Source: Pseudomonadota bacterium (GTDB lineage Bacteria; Pseudomonadota; Gammaproteobacteria; Acidiferrobacterales; Acidiferrobacteraceae). Taken from it: a stretch of DNA of 64,000 bases. Both the position numbers and the translations under genes were made by a program. The notes beneath the pieces are model-generated. The model saw only the letters and a list, made by a program, of their open reading frames with translations, had not been told where the DNA came from and did no database searches. Where the stretch lies: assembly GCA_021794275.1 (NCBI GenBank), contig JAJYRD010000017.1:1-64000 (forward strand), read 5' to 3'. Numbering within the stretch: the stretch's first letter is position 1; each line of letters starts with the position of its first letter. Of this stretch, positions 16,623-26,261 are shown in pieces.

Positions 16623-17588
16623 CTAGCGAACGAGATGGTCCCGCCACGTACCTTCCTCCATCATGGAGGCGAAGAGCATGTAGTAGGGGCCGCGGTTGAT
16701 GTGGGCGAGTACGCCCTGGTCGTGGATACGGCGCGCCTCGACGTTGACGAGAACCTTGCCCAGGCCCTGGTGGGCAAGTTCCGCGGCCTCCCACTCCATG
16801 TGCACGAAGTATTGAGTGGGCGTGGCCGGTGGGATTGGCGGGTGGTCCAGGGGTTTGTCGCCGTAATTGGTGGCGTATTTCGGAGGGTTGGCCCCGAGTG
16901 TCGCCTTGGTCATGCCTTCGGGGTCGAGCTGAAACGACCCGATCGCCGATACCCCGATCTGCTTCAAAAGCATCCATCCGAGCATGCCGGGCGCATGCGC
17001 CATGAGCCAGCCCATGGTAGCGCGCACCCCTTGTTCGAAATCGTCCTCGTGGCCATGCATCACGCTATGATCGCCGAGGGCTATCACGCGGTTGGGTAGG
17101 GCGAGCTTGGGCACCGGCTTCTGCGCGGCCGCCCGTCCCATCATGAGCGCCGGCACATCGGTAAGCCCGATCGAGGGCGGCAGGTCCGAGGCGACGATCT
17201 CGTAAAGCGGCTCCCAGGGGCCTTCCACCACCATCGCGAGACAGTGGGAGCAGAGCTCGTAGATGGTATCGAACTGGAGATAGTGCATCTCCTCGTGTGA
17301 TCGCGCATCCTTCCACACCGTGTACTGAAACATCCCGATCGGGTTCAGCGTCTCGCGCATATCAAGGGCGCCGCCACCGTAGCGCCCGGCCATGGGATGT
17401 ATGCCCACCTGCAGGAGTTGGTCGAAGCCGAGAAAGCCTGGATGGGTCGCGGTCGTGATGCACACCTTGGGCCCGACCTTGTGCATGGCCTCGTAGCTCT
17501 CCGGGCGGTTCGCGATCCGCGCCATATTGATGGCGATGATCGGGTTTTGCGCGCCGGCACCTAGTGTCGGGGCCGCTGTTCCGGGCAT
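16623..17588 (-). CDS. sor: Sulfur oxygenase reductase
   Basis: SOR disproportionates elemental sulfur with oxygen to sulfite, thiosulfate and sulfide in the cytoplasm, without cofactors other than mononuclear iron. The 321-residue product has every expected ligand. His98, His102 (SHEEMH) and Glu126 (GPWEP) match the iron site. Cys43 (KVCITTATHPG), Cys113 and Cys116 (CSHC) match the pocket cysteines. All six sit 12 positions later than the archaeal Acidianus numbers I recall (31, 86, 90, 101, 104, 114). The shift reflects a short N-terminal extension. GGAGGAC precedes ATG 17588. It is first in an operon with the SQR-like and helical genes. SOR is known in acidophilic archaea and a few bacteria such as Acidithiobacillus and Acidiferrobacter relatives. 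Confidence 0.95.
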   Translation of the reverse strand: MPGTAAPTLGAGAQNPIIAINMARIANRPESYEAMHKVGPKVCITTATHPGFLGFDQLLQVGIHPMAGRYGGGALDMRETLNPIGMFQYTVWKDARSHEEMHYLQFDTIYELCSHCLAMVVEGPWEPLYEIVASDLPPSIGLTDVPALMMGRAAAQKPVPKLALPNRVIALGDHSVMHGHEDDFEQGVRATMGWLMAHAPGMLGWMLLKQIGVSAIGSFQLDPEGMTKATLGANPPKYATNYGDKPLDHPPIPPATPTQYFVHMEWEAAELAHQGLGKVLVNVEARRIHDQGVLAHINRGPYYMLFASMMEEGTWRDHLVR

Positions 17589-17973
17589 GGCGTCCTCCGT
17601 GATGCGATCAAGTAGGTAAGCATAACGCGATCGCCGCCGGCCCCCATCCGACGCAGGCCGCGCCCCCTGCCAGGGGACCCGAAATTGTTTGCTCCGCGGA
17701 GCCGGTCGCGGCAGGCGTCGTCAAGCCAGAGGCCAGCGGCGGGCCTCGGCCGCTCAGGGCCCCCTCGCCACCCGAGGCGCGTCGAACGCCGACGAGGGTG
17801 CACGAGGCCCCGTGAGTTTAAGCGCCGGGCGAGGCGAGGGCTCGATGTCTCGCCTATCGCGGTATCCGCCAGGCGTCGCTCGGATCGCAAAAAAGGCGTT
17901 GTCGAGCAGGGGGGGCGCGGGTGCCCCATCGTGGGTCGCAAGCGCGTCTATACTGGAGGGGGAAGGAGGAAAT
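17589..17973. other. Divergent intergenic region upstream of sor and the beta-oxidation operon
   Basis: This 385-bp gap separates two divergent operons. The plus-strand frame stays open through it, but no ribosome-binding site or family resemblance supports coding before ATG 17974. A TATACT element near 17948 could be a -10 box for the fusion gene, with a weak -35. It likely carries both promoters. Confidence 0.4.
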
Positions 17974-20900
17974 ATGGGCCAGGGACCCGAGGTTGTGATC
18001 GTAGGCGCGGGACCGGCCGGCATAAGCGCCGCGTTACGGCTCGCGCGGGCGGGCGGCCGGGTGCTGGTCCTCGAAGGCGCGGAATTCGCCGGCGCGGAGA
18101 ATTGGTCGGGCGGCGTCTATCATGCCGAACCCTTGTTGCGTGAAGACGTCTTAGGCGTCCGCGAATGGGAGCGCGCACCACGCGAACGGCGCATCGTCGG
18201 GCGCTCCCTGTTCGTCCATGGCGGCGACGGCTGCGCCGGATTCGAGGCGCGGGCGGTGACGGGCAACGACTACGGCGAGGCATGGACCGTACTGCGTCCC
18301 AAACTGGACCGCTATCTGGCGAGTCGCGCCATCGCTTACGGGGCCACGCTCCTGCCGCGTACCGCGGTTACGGGCTTGCGATTCCGGGACGGGCGGGTGG
18401 TCGGGGTCGACACCGCGCGCGGGCCGGTCGAGGCGCCCATCGTGTTTCTGGCCGAGGGTGATGCCGCGGGTCTGCTCACGCGCGCCGGGCTCGAGCGCCC
18501 GATCGTCCATTATGCCCAGGGGATCAAGGCGGTGTTCACGCTGCCTGCCCACGACATCGAGGCGCGATTTGGCGTCGGCGCTGGCGAGGGCATTGCCCAG
18601 GAATGGTTGTTGCGCAACGGAATCTGGAGGGGACGCACGATCCCCTTGAACACCACGGGTTTCGTGTACACCAACCGCGATAGTGTGTCGGTGGGACTCG
18701 TGCTCCCGCTCCAGTCTCTCGCCGAGGAGAGTCCGGTCGACCACCCCCAGCTCTTGCGCCGTTTTCTGTGCCTGCCGGAGGTTGCCGCCTTGCTCGAGGG
18801 CGCCACCCAGGTGGCCTATGGGGCCAAGGTCATACGGTCCGGAGGCCTGCGCGAGGGGGTAGTGGGCGTTTATGACGGGCTTGCCGTCGGCGGCGCCTCC
18901 CTGGGTCTCGGGCTCGAATTTCCTTACCCGAATTTCATGGGGCCTGCCGCTATGTCGGGGGTCGCCTTCGCCGACGCGGTGCTCGATCTGCGCGGGCGCG
19001 GCGACTATTCGGCGGCGGCCTTGGCCGAGTCCTATGGGGGTCGGCTACGCCAGAGCACCGAATACCAAAACGCGCGTTTTGCCGCCGCCTGGCCCGAGGC
19101 CCTGCACGCAAGCCCTCTCGTCTTCGACCATCTCCCGGCCCTCGTGGGCTCGGTGATGGCCGGCCGCGCGGCGCATGCGCGGGCGGCCGCGCGTGCCACA
19201 CTATCCGTCCTGCGCGATCGCGCCACGCTCGCGGCGGCAGCCACCGTGCCGCGCGCGGCTGTTAAGACCGACAAGCCGCCGCTTACCGTGACCTTCCTGC
19301 GCGGCGACGGCGGCCGCCTCACGCCGGTAGACGGCACGGGGCCATTCCTTGCGACGCTCGCCCGCGCTCTCGGTTATTTCTACGGGCGCTCGCTGCCGCT
19401 GCTGGAGACCCGCTTGGCCGCGGCTATCCCAGAGAAGGTGCGCTCGCTCGCCGCGCGAGCGCTGGCACGGGGCGCGGGACTTGCCGCATCCGGGGGCGTG
19501 GGTTTCCTGAGCGACGCGGCCGTGGCTGCGGCTGCGGGGCGCTCGAGCCTTAAGGGCGTGGCGTTTTATCGTGCCGAGCGGGTGCTGCGGGTCCGTCTCG
19601 CCCTCGATGGGAGCCCTGCCGATTCTCCCATGGCGTGGCTCGCCCCTTTGGGGCGCCCTTCGCCGGAGCGGCGACACATCCATGTCCCGCGCGACCTCCC
19701 GCCGGACGCGGCCCAGCGCCTGCGTCGTGTCTGTCCCGCCGAGGTCTATAAACCGGGAGGGGCGGCCGGCGGTGCGTGGGCTACATTCGAGAATTGCATA
19801 AAATGCGAGTCATGCCGAATCGCGGTCCGGGCCGTGGACTGGCGCCGCACCGACGGCCATGGGCTCATCTACGAACTGCCTGGAGCCCGGCGCTTCGGGC
19901 TCGATGGAAGCGTCACCTGCGACTTTGCCGCGCGCCCCGCCGGCTCGCAAGAGGATGAGGTCCTGCGGGGGCTCGCCGCGAGTATCGCGACGAGACCCGT
20001 AGCGCCAGGCCCCGTGTTTCGCGACACCATGCGCGAGGCCCTGATCGCCGCGCGCCCGCCGGGGCTCGAGCGCCTGCTTCGGCTCTGGGATCTCGGCGCG
20101 CACGGGGCCGTGCATGACGCACTCCTGGGCCGCCTCCCACGGACCCGCCCAAGCGTGCCCCTCGCGGATATCGAAACGAGCACGAGGCGCGCCCTGCGCG
20201 AGGCGGCGGCTGCGCTCTTTCCGGCTTCGCGTCTGGCCGCCATGACCGAGGCATGGACCGAGGATGATCGCGTCGATCTCGCGCGATTTTTGCGCAGTCG
20301 CCGGGCCTCACCCGAGGATCTCCTGGCGGCTCTTGCGGAGCACGACACCGGACTTGGCTTCGTCGCCATGCACCACTTGCTCGCCGAGGGCAGGCGTGGG
20401 AAACACCTCACGCACCTTAGCGCTGATCTTTGGCGCGAAGCCGATGGCCTGTCCCCGTGGTTTCCGGACGTCGGCGCCGATACGGGGGAGGGGGCAGCCC
20501 TGTTGAATGCGATCGGCGCGCAACGGGCCGTCGGCCTCGATGTCGCGCGCTGCGTCCGTGTCCCTGCCCCGCGGGGCGCGCCGCTTCTGGTCGACGCCCT
20601 GTTCGCCCGTTATCTGATCGCGCTCATGGAAGGGTTTGGCGAGGCGCTCGGGGCGCGCGCCGAGGCCCATGCCAGGGCACGCGTCCAGTTTGCCGGCGGC
20701 TATCGCGATCGCGACGGTGCGGATGCCGTGATCAAGTTCGGCGCGGTCAAGCGTCTGCTCGCGGTCATCGAGTACGCGCTCATGCTTGCTCATCGTCTCC
20801 GTGGCTGGTGCGATCGTAAGCCGCAGGCCGTGGTTGCGTTGCTCAAGGAGCGCTTTGGTGTCTCCCAGGATGGGGTCGCATGGTGCGCGGGTCAGGTATT

Positions 20901-23900
20901 CGGCGGCATCGCCTACTCCGAGGACGATATCCTGAGTCGTCGCTACCGGGACGCGATGGTGCTTGCGCAGTGGCCGGCGGGCCACGACGGGCGCGCGTAC
21001 GGCGCCTGGGAGCGGGACTTGTGGGGGGGCCCCGACGATGCCCCGGCAGCCTTGTTTTTGCGCCACGGTTTCTTTGAAAGCCCACGGCCGAGCGTGACGG
21101 GCGTGGTACGTGGTCGTCCGCCGGTAGCGCCTCGCCCCACTGCGGTCTTCGCCTACCGAAGCGGGGCCTTTTTGTCTGGGGAGCTTCTGGGCGCGACGGA
21201 CGTTTTCGTCCCGGAGGACTTTCGGGCCGATCCCGCGCTACGGCGTATGCGCGCGCAGGTCCTGCGCCTCGTGCGCGGCGGGTTTCGTGACCCAGGGGGC
21301 GGAGCGTATGGTCGCTACATCGATGAGCGCCATGGGGTGCCGGGCTCCGATGTCGAGCGTCTGAAGACGTTCAAGGCCTTTGCCACCGTAATTCCCGAGA
21401 GCCTGGGCGGGCGCGGCTTGAGCAAGGCTGAGTACGCCGTGCTTGCAGGCCTTCTCATGGGCCGTGTCGACCCGTCGGTGGGACTCTTGGTCATGGCAAG
21501 TACGAGCATCGGTACCATGCCGGTGTTGCTGGCCCTGCAAAAGGATATCCCGCGGCTGGTCCAGGAACTCGGCGAACTCCCACCCGGCGCGTTCGAAGAC
21601 CTGCGGCGCGCGGCGCGCAGGCTGCGCGCCTTGAGCGAGCGTCCGCGGCCGGCGGCCATCAAGAAGACCCTGGAGGCCATGGCGGCGCTCGTGAAGGCGC
21701 GCTTCCTGAAACCCGGCTCGGTCCTGAAGTACCTGGCCCGCGAGCTGCTTGGCGACTTCGAGACCTTGGTGGCCGTCGCGCGTGCCCGCGACCTGGACGG
21801 CCTCGCGACCCACGCGCTCGCCTTCCAGGAAGCCCTCGCGCGCCTGTCCACGAGACTGGCCGAGGAGCGCGCGCGCCTCCCCGAGCGCATAGCCGCCCAC
21901 GAACGCTTCCTACGTTTCCTCGCCCACCGCCAGATCAGCGCATTCGCGCTCACCGAACCCTCGGCCGGTTCCGACACGGGAGCAGTCACCACCCGCGCCC
22001 GTCGCGTCCGCGCGTCACTCGCGCAAGCCAGCGCCGGCCTCTGGCGCTTCAGTGCGCCACAGGGAACGCGGATATTGCTGGATGAGCGGCGCCTCGAGTT
22101 TACGGACGCCGGGATCCACTACCGCCTGCCGGACGGCGGTCTGGCGCGTCTCGACGACAGCGCCTGGGATGCCGGGCAGGGCCGTCGCCGCGTAGTACTC
22201 GAATCCGGGATCATGCACGACTACGACGATATGGGCGTGCCGGTGGAAACCCTGGAGGGCCCGGTCTATGAGTACTTCGAGTTGTCGGGCGCGAAGATGT
22301 GGATAACGAACGGCTCGATCGCCGATCGCTACTGTCTGTATGCCCAGGCGGCGGGGGGCGAGACCGGATTCATGGTCGATCGGCGCTCAGAAGGGTTTGC
22401 GGTGGGGCGCGACGAACGCAAGCTCGGCCAGCGTGCCTCGCCCACAAACGAACTGGCTTTATCTTCCGTCCGCGTGTGCGCAAGTCGCATCATAGGTTTC
22501 GAGGGACATGGGCAGGTGAGCGCCCTGGAGACCCTGAGTGTGGGGCGCGGTGGCCTCGTGGTCGGTGCCGCGAGTCTCCTGGAGCGCCTGATCGAGGACT
22601 ACGAGGACCGCTTCGAGGCCGGGTCCGAGGTGGCGGCGGTGGCGCGTTCCGAGTACGAGCGGGTACGCACCTTGGGCGCGCGCCTCGTGGGCCTCATGGA
22701 CCGCGCCGACTTGCGCCGCGGGGACTTTCGGATCGAGGCGGCGCTATCCAAGTTCTTGGCCTCCGAGGGCCTGCATCGCGTGCTGCTCGCGCTCGAGCGC
22801 GCCTGCGGCCCTCAGGCGGCCGCCGTGTCGGAGCCGATCGAGAAGTGGCGGCGCGACGCCCGCATCCTCAACATTTACGAAGGCACAAACGAGATTCAGC
22901 GCTTCCTCGTGTTGAAGGATCTCGCGCCACTCTTGGCCCGATTTACGGAGATGCGTGCGACGCAAAGCCCGCCCCTCGATCGGGCTTTGCGGGTCTTCGC
23001 GGATTTCGTGCGCCCGCGCGTGTCCGGGCTCAAGGCCCGCCTCGGGGGCGACGGCGACGCCCAACTCCTGTGGTTCCCCGTGGTCGATTGGGTGGGCGAG
23101 CTTTATGTTTGGGCAGCGCTCGTCGAGCGGCGCCTGGCGCTTGCATCCCGTGGCGCCGACGAGCGCGCCCAAGGCCCCCTGCGCGCCCTCGAGTCGGCCT
23201 GCGAGGAGGGAGTCGGCGGCCGCGCCCAGGCCGTCGCCGCTTTGTTCGATGCAGCCGCGGCCTACGAGGAGGCGGTGGTGGTGCTTGCCAACCGCAGGGC
23301 CGATCGGCGCACCCGGCCCATGGTGGCGTTCGGGGCGTTCGATGGCCGCGTCGTAGTACTCCTGCGCAACGTCGCGCATCCCGATGGGACGGACATACGG
23401 CTGGATGGTGGGGACCGCGCCGCCCTCGACCAGGCCCTCGAGGCCCGGGATCGCGTGCCCACATTGCGTCTCACGACCGTGGTCTTGTCCGCCGGGGCGT
23501 GCCCCGATCTCGTGCAACGCCTGCGCGCCGCGGGCGCCAATCCGCTTGCCGTGACTACGGGGGGGCTCGCAGACCCGGCGGCCGTGGCCGGCCTCCTTGC
23601 GCCGCTTATGCCGGCGCTGATCCTCGCAGGCCCCCAGGAACCGGCCTTTCTGGAAGCCTTGGGGGGCGCTTTGGGTGCTGAGTTCGTCGACGGCGTGGCC
23701 GGTTTCGCCGGGGCTGGCCGCCGGGGTTATGTCGTGAGGCGCGGCCATGGTGCGCCTTTTCGCGTCGGCCATGGACGAACGCTCGTGGCATCCGGTCGCT
23801 TCGACGCCACCGGCCGCGGTGAGGATTTTACAATCGGCGATTGGCTCGAGGCCTTGAAGAGCCTCCCGCAGGAACGGAGGCTCACGTCCGCTTTGGCGAC

Positions 23901-24972
23901 CAGCTGCCCTGAGGCGCCGACCACCGCTTCCGCGCCGGCCGTGATGGATAGGCCCGAGGACCTCGTGGCGTGGCTTTTCGCGCAGATCGGGGGCGGCCCG
24001 GTGGAGGCGCCGAGGGTTGTACGCGGCAGCGCCACGCTTGCGGCGGTGATGTTGATCGCGGGCTCCGGCGCGCTCGGGCGTGGTCCGGGAGCGCTGGCGC
24101 GCAGCCTGGGACCCGCGATGGGCGCTGTGTGGCTCGCGCACGATAGCGGGGACGGGCCCCCCGAGGGTGTCGATGGGCCGCTTTTTCGGCTGATGGTGCC
24201 CGACGCCCCCGAAGCTTGCGCGGCGCCCCTCGCTGATCATCTGGCCCAGGCCGCATATATCGTCCTCGGGCCCGAACACGCGGGGCTTGCAGGCGCCTTG
24301 GCCAAGCGTCTGCGCCGTCCTCTCTATACGGGCGTAGTCGCCCGGCGGGGCGACGATCTCGTCTGCGAGCGCGACCGGGGTTCCTGGCTTACCCCCTGTC
24401 CCGACCGCGCGGTCCTGGTCACAGGCCGCGCCCCCGCCGCGGGCCCCGCGCGTACCGGCGGAATCTGTGTCGTGGAGGACCTGGCGTCTCCCGCCGCGCG
24501 GCCAGGCGGCTTGGCCCGCGCGCTGCGCAGGCACCGCGCCACGGGTCTTGCGGCCGCCGAGGTGGTCATCGATCTGGGGCAGGGTGTGGCCGATAGCGTG
24601 TTCTTCAAGAGAGAGCTTATGAGGCTTAAATCGGGGCTCTCGGATATGATGGGATGCGAGGTTGCGTTCGGCGCGACCCGCAGGTTCGTGCAGGAGAGCG
24701 GGATTTTGTCGTCTGAACACCAGATCGGGCAGACTGGGCTCCAGGTGGCGCCGCGGATACTGTTTGCATTGGGCGTCTCCGGGGCGCCACAGCATATGGC
24801 CGGTATCGCGCCCGAGACGCAGATCGTCGCCATCAATTGCGACCCGGAGGCGCCGATCTTCGGTGCGCGGGCGGGCGCGCGGCCGGTTGTGCGCTGCGTG
24901 GGCGAGGTGAGGGCCTGGGTCGGAGCCCTGTTGACGGCGCTCGCCCGGACGGGGATGGAGGAGGCGACATGA
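17974..24972 (+). CDS. Giant fusion: ETF-QO (FixC) + FixX + acyl-CoA dehydrogenases + ETF beta + ETF alpha
   Basis: One 2332-residue protein carries a whole acyl-CoA oxidation electron chain. Residues 8-430 are FixC/ETF-quinone-oxidoreductase-like, with VIVGAGPAGISAA at 8-20 and YPNFMGPAAMSG near 320. Residues 565-640 form a FixX-type [4Fe-4S] domain with Cys587, Cys608, Cys611 and Cys614. Residues about 640-1070 look like an acyl-CoA dehydrogenase remnant, with the telltale QVFGGIAYSEDDILSRRYRDA. Residues 1075-1670 are a complete acyl-CoA dehydrogenase, with AFALTEPSAGSDTG, GAKMWITNGS and the catalytic-base motif IYEGTNEIQR (Glu1636). Residues 1780-1985 resemble ETF beta and 1998-2332 ETF alpha, including the FAD stretch SSEHQIGQTGLQVAPRI. 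ATG 17974 follows GGAAGGAGGA. The stop overlaps the thiolase start. Normally these are four or five separate proteins. Confidence 0.88.
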   Translation: MGQGPEVVIVGAGPAGISAALRLARAGGRVLVLEGAEFAGAENWSGGVYHAEPLLREDVLGVREWERAPRERRIVGRSLFVHGGDGCAGFEARAVTGNDYGEAWTVLRPKLDRYLASRAIAYGATLLPRTAVTGLRFRDGRVVGVDTARGPVEAPIVFLAEGDAAGLLTRAGLERPIVHYAQGIKAVFTLPAHDIEARFGVGAGEGIAQEWLLRNGIWRGRTIPLNTTGFVYTNRDSVSVGLVLPLQSLAEESPVDHPQLLRRFLCLPEVAALLEGATQVAYGAKVIRSGGLREGVVGVYDGLAVGGASLGLGLEFPYPNFMGPAAMSGVAFADAVLDLRGRGDYSAAALAESYGGRLRQSTEYQNARFAAAWPEALHASPLVFDHLPALVGSVMAGRAAHARAAARATLSVLRDRATLAAAATVPRAAVKTDKPPLTVTFLRGDGGRLTPVDGTGPFLATLARALGYFYGRSLPLLETRLAAAIPEKVRSLAARALARGAGLAASGGVGFLSDAAVAAAAGRSSLKGVAFYRAERVLRVRLALDGSPADSPMAWLAPLGRPSPERRHIHVPRDLPPDAAQRLRRVCPAEVYKPGGAAGGAWATFENCIKCESCRIAVRAVDWRRTDGHGLIYELPGARRFGLDGSVTCDFAARPAGSQEDEVLRGLAASIATRPVAPGPVFRDTMREALIAARPPGLERLLRLWDLGAHGAVHDALLGRLPRTRPSVPLADIETSTRRALREAAAALFPASRLAAMTEAWTEDDRVDLARFLRSRRASPEDLLAALAEHDTGLGFVAMHHLLAEGRRGKHLTHLSADLWREADGLSPWFPDVGADTGEGAALLNAIGAQRAVGLDVARCVRVPAPRGAPLLVDALFARYLIALMEGFGEALGARAEAHARARVQFAGGYRDRDGADAVIKFGAVKRLLAVIEYALMLAHRLRGWCDRKPQAVVALLKERFGVSQDGVAWCAGQVFGGIAYSEDDILSRRYRDAMVLAQWPAGHDGRAYGAWERDLWGGPDDAPAALFLRHGFFESPRPSVTGVVRGRPPVAPRPTAVFAYRSGAFLSGELLGATDVFVPEDFRADPALRRMRAQVLRLVRGGFRDPGGGAYGRYIDERHGVPGSDVERLKTFKAFATVIPESLGGRGLSKAEYAVLAGLLMGRVDPSVGLLVMASTSIGTMPVLLALQKDIPRLVQELGELPPGAFEDLRRAARRLRALSERPRPAAIKKTLEAMAALVKARFLKPGSVLKYLARELLGDFETLVAVARARDLDGLATHALAFQEALARLSTRLAEERARLPERIAAHERFLRFLAHRQISAFALTEPSAGSDTGAVTTRARRVRASLAQASAGLWRFSAPQGTRILLDERRLEFTDAGIHYRLPDGGLARLDDSAWDAGQGRRRVVLESGIMHDYDDMGVPVETLEGPVYEYFELSGAKMWITNGSIADRYCLYAQAAGGETGFMVDRRSEGFAVGRDERKLGQRASPTNELALSSVRVCASRIIGFEGHGQVSALETLSVGRGGLVVGAASLLERLIEDYEDRFEAGSEVAAVARSEYERVRTLGARLVGLMDRADLRRGDFRIEAALSKFLASEGLHRVLLALERACGPQAAAVSEPIEKWRRDARILNIYEGTNEIQRFLVLKDLAPLLARFTEMRATQSPPLDRALRVFADFVRPRVSGLKARLGGDGDAQLLWFPVVDWVGELYVWAALVERRLALASRGADERAQGPLRALESACEEGVGGRAQAVAALFDAAAAYEEAVVVLANRRADRRTRPMVAFGAFDGRVVVLLRNVAHPDGTDIRLDGGDRAALDQALEARDRVPTLRLTTVVLSAGACPDLVQRLRAAGANPLAVTTGGLADPAAVAGLLAPLMPALILAGPQEPAFLEALGGALGAEFVDGVAGFAGAGRRGYVVRRGHGAPFRVGHGRTLVASGRFDATGRGEDFTIGDWLEALKSLPQERRLTSALATSCPEAPTTASAPAVMDRPEDLVAWLFAQIGGGPVEAPRVVRGSATLAAVMLIAGSGALGRGPGALARSLGPAMGAVWLAHDSGDGPPEGVDGPLFRLMVPDAPEACAAPLADHLAQAAYIVLGPEHAGLAGALAKRLRRPLYTGVVARRGDDLVCERDRGSWLTPCPDRAVLVTGRAPAAGPARTGGICVVEDLASPAARPGGLARALRRHRATGLAAAEVVIDLGQGVADSVFFKRELMRLKSGLSDMMGCEVAFGATRRFVQESGILSSEHQIGQTGLQVAPRILFALGVSGAPQHMAGIAPETQIVAINCDPEAPIFGARAGARPVVRCVGEVRAWVGALLTALARTGMEEAT

Positions 24973-26261
24973 GTGCCAAGGTGTTTATTGTGGATGGGGC
25001 GCGGACGCCGTTTCTGAAGGCGCGCGACGAACCCGGGCCGTTCAGCGCCGCGGATCTCGCGGTGATGGCCGCGCGCGCCCTCTTGGCGCGTCAACCCTTT
25101 GACGCGGAGGAGCTCGACGAGGTGATCCTGGGCTGCGTCATCGCCGCCCCCGACGAGGCCAATATCGCGCGCATCGTTGGTCTTCGCGTGGGCACTGGCT
25201 TTGCGGTCCCGGCCTATACGGTCCAGCGCAACTGCGCCTCTGGGCTCCAGGCGGTGGCGAGCGCATACGATGACATCCGGTCAGGACGCGCCCATCTGGT
25301 GCTCGCCGGGGGCGCTGAGGCCATGAGCCGCGCCCCCATCCAATGGAACATGGCCATGAGCCGGTGGCTCGCGCGCCTGTATCGCGCCAAGACGCCAGTC
25401 CGACGCCTGCGGGCGCTCGCTGATTTCCGCATGGGGCATCTGCGGCCGGTGTTTTCGCTTCTGCTCGGTCTGCGCGACCCGGTGGTGGCGCTGTCCATGG
25501 GGCAGACGGCTGAGATCGTCGCGCATCGCTTCCATATAGGACGGCTCGCGCAGGACAGTTACGCCTTGCAGAGCCATCAGCGGGCGGCGGCGAGTCAGGC
25601 CGACGGGCTCTTGCGGGACGAGATCGAACCCCTGTACGGCTCGCGCGCCGACAGTTATGGCCAAGACGATGGGGTGCGCCCCGACACCGACCCAGAGAAG
25701 CTCGGCCGCCTGAAGCCTGTATTCGATCGGCGTTTCGGAGGCGTGACCTCGGGTAATAGCTCGCAGATCACAGACGGCGCGGCCGTTCTTGTGCTGGCAA
25801 GCGAGGCTGCGGTAAAACGCCGGCGCCTTTCGGTGCTAGGGGAGATCGTGGACCATGCCTGGGCAGGCGTGGACCCCGCGCAGATGGGGCTTGGGCCGGT
25901 GCATGCCACTGCCAAGCTCTTGCGCGCCCACAAGCTTGGCATCGGGGATCTGCGTCACGTGGAGCTGAACGAGGCGTTCAGCGCCCAGGTGCTGGCTTGT
26001 CAGGCCGCGTTCGCGAGCGAGGCCTACGCGAAACAAGAGCTCGGACTCGACGCCCCCTTGGGCGCGATCGACGCCGCGCGCCTGAACCCCCATGGGGGCG
26101 CGGTGGCCATCGGCCACCCGGTTGGTGCCACAGGTGCCCGGTTGGTCTTGCATCTGGCGCGCTCCTTGCGTGACGAGCCGGGGGCGCTCGGGCTTGCGAC
26201 CTTGTGCATAGGCGGGGGCCAGGGAGGAGCCATGCTCATACGGGGGGGCGGCGCATCATGA
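24969..26261 (+). CDS. Thiolase (acetyl-CoA acyltransferase, FadA/FadI type)
   Basis: This enzyme cleaves 3-ketoacyl-CoA with CoA in the last step of beta-oxidation, or runs in reverse. The 430-residue protein has the acyl-accepting Cys89 in QRNCASGLQAV, His375 in NPHGGAVAIGHP, His383, and the proton-shuttling Cys413 in LCIGGGQGG. ATG 24969 overlaps the stop of the fusion gene by four bases, so translation is coupled. The position next to the FadJ-type gene and the length of its loop region point to the long- or medium-chain FadA/FadI group rather than biosynthetic PhaA. The chain-length specificity cannot be read from the sequence. Confidence 0.93.
   Translation: MSAKVFIVDGARTPFLKARDEPGPFSAADLAVMAARALLARQPFDAEELDEVILGCVIAAPDEANIARIVGLRVGTGFAVPAYTVQRNCASGLQAVASAYDDIRSGRAHLVLAGGAEAMSRAPIQWNMAMSRWLARLYRAKTPVRRLRALADFRMGHLRPVFSLLLGLRDPVVALSMGQTAEIVAHRFHIGRLAQDSYALQSHQRAAASQADGLLRDEIEPLYGSRADSYGQDDGVRPDTDPEKLGRLKPVFDRRFGGVTSGNSSQITDGAAVLVLASEAAVKRRRLSVLGEIVDHAWAGVDPAQMGLGPVHATAKLLRAHKLGIGDLRHVELNEAFSAQVLACQAAFASEAYAKQELGLDAPLGAIDAARLNPHGGAVAIGHPVGATGARLVLHLARSLRDEPGALGLATLCIGGGQGGAMLIRGGGAS

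Noticed and set aside
22744-24795. 683-codon antisense frame across the fusion gene
   Set aside because: It mirrors a real gene in a GC-rich genome. The + strand has strong domain matches over the same bases; the antisense translation has none.
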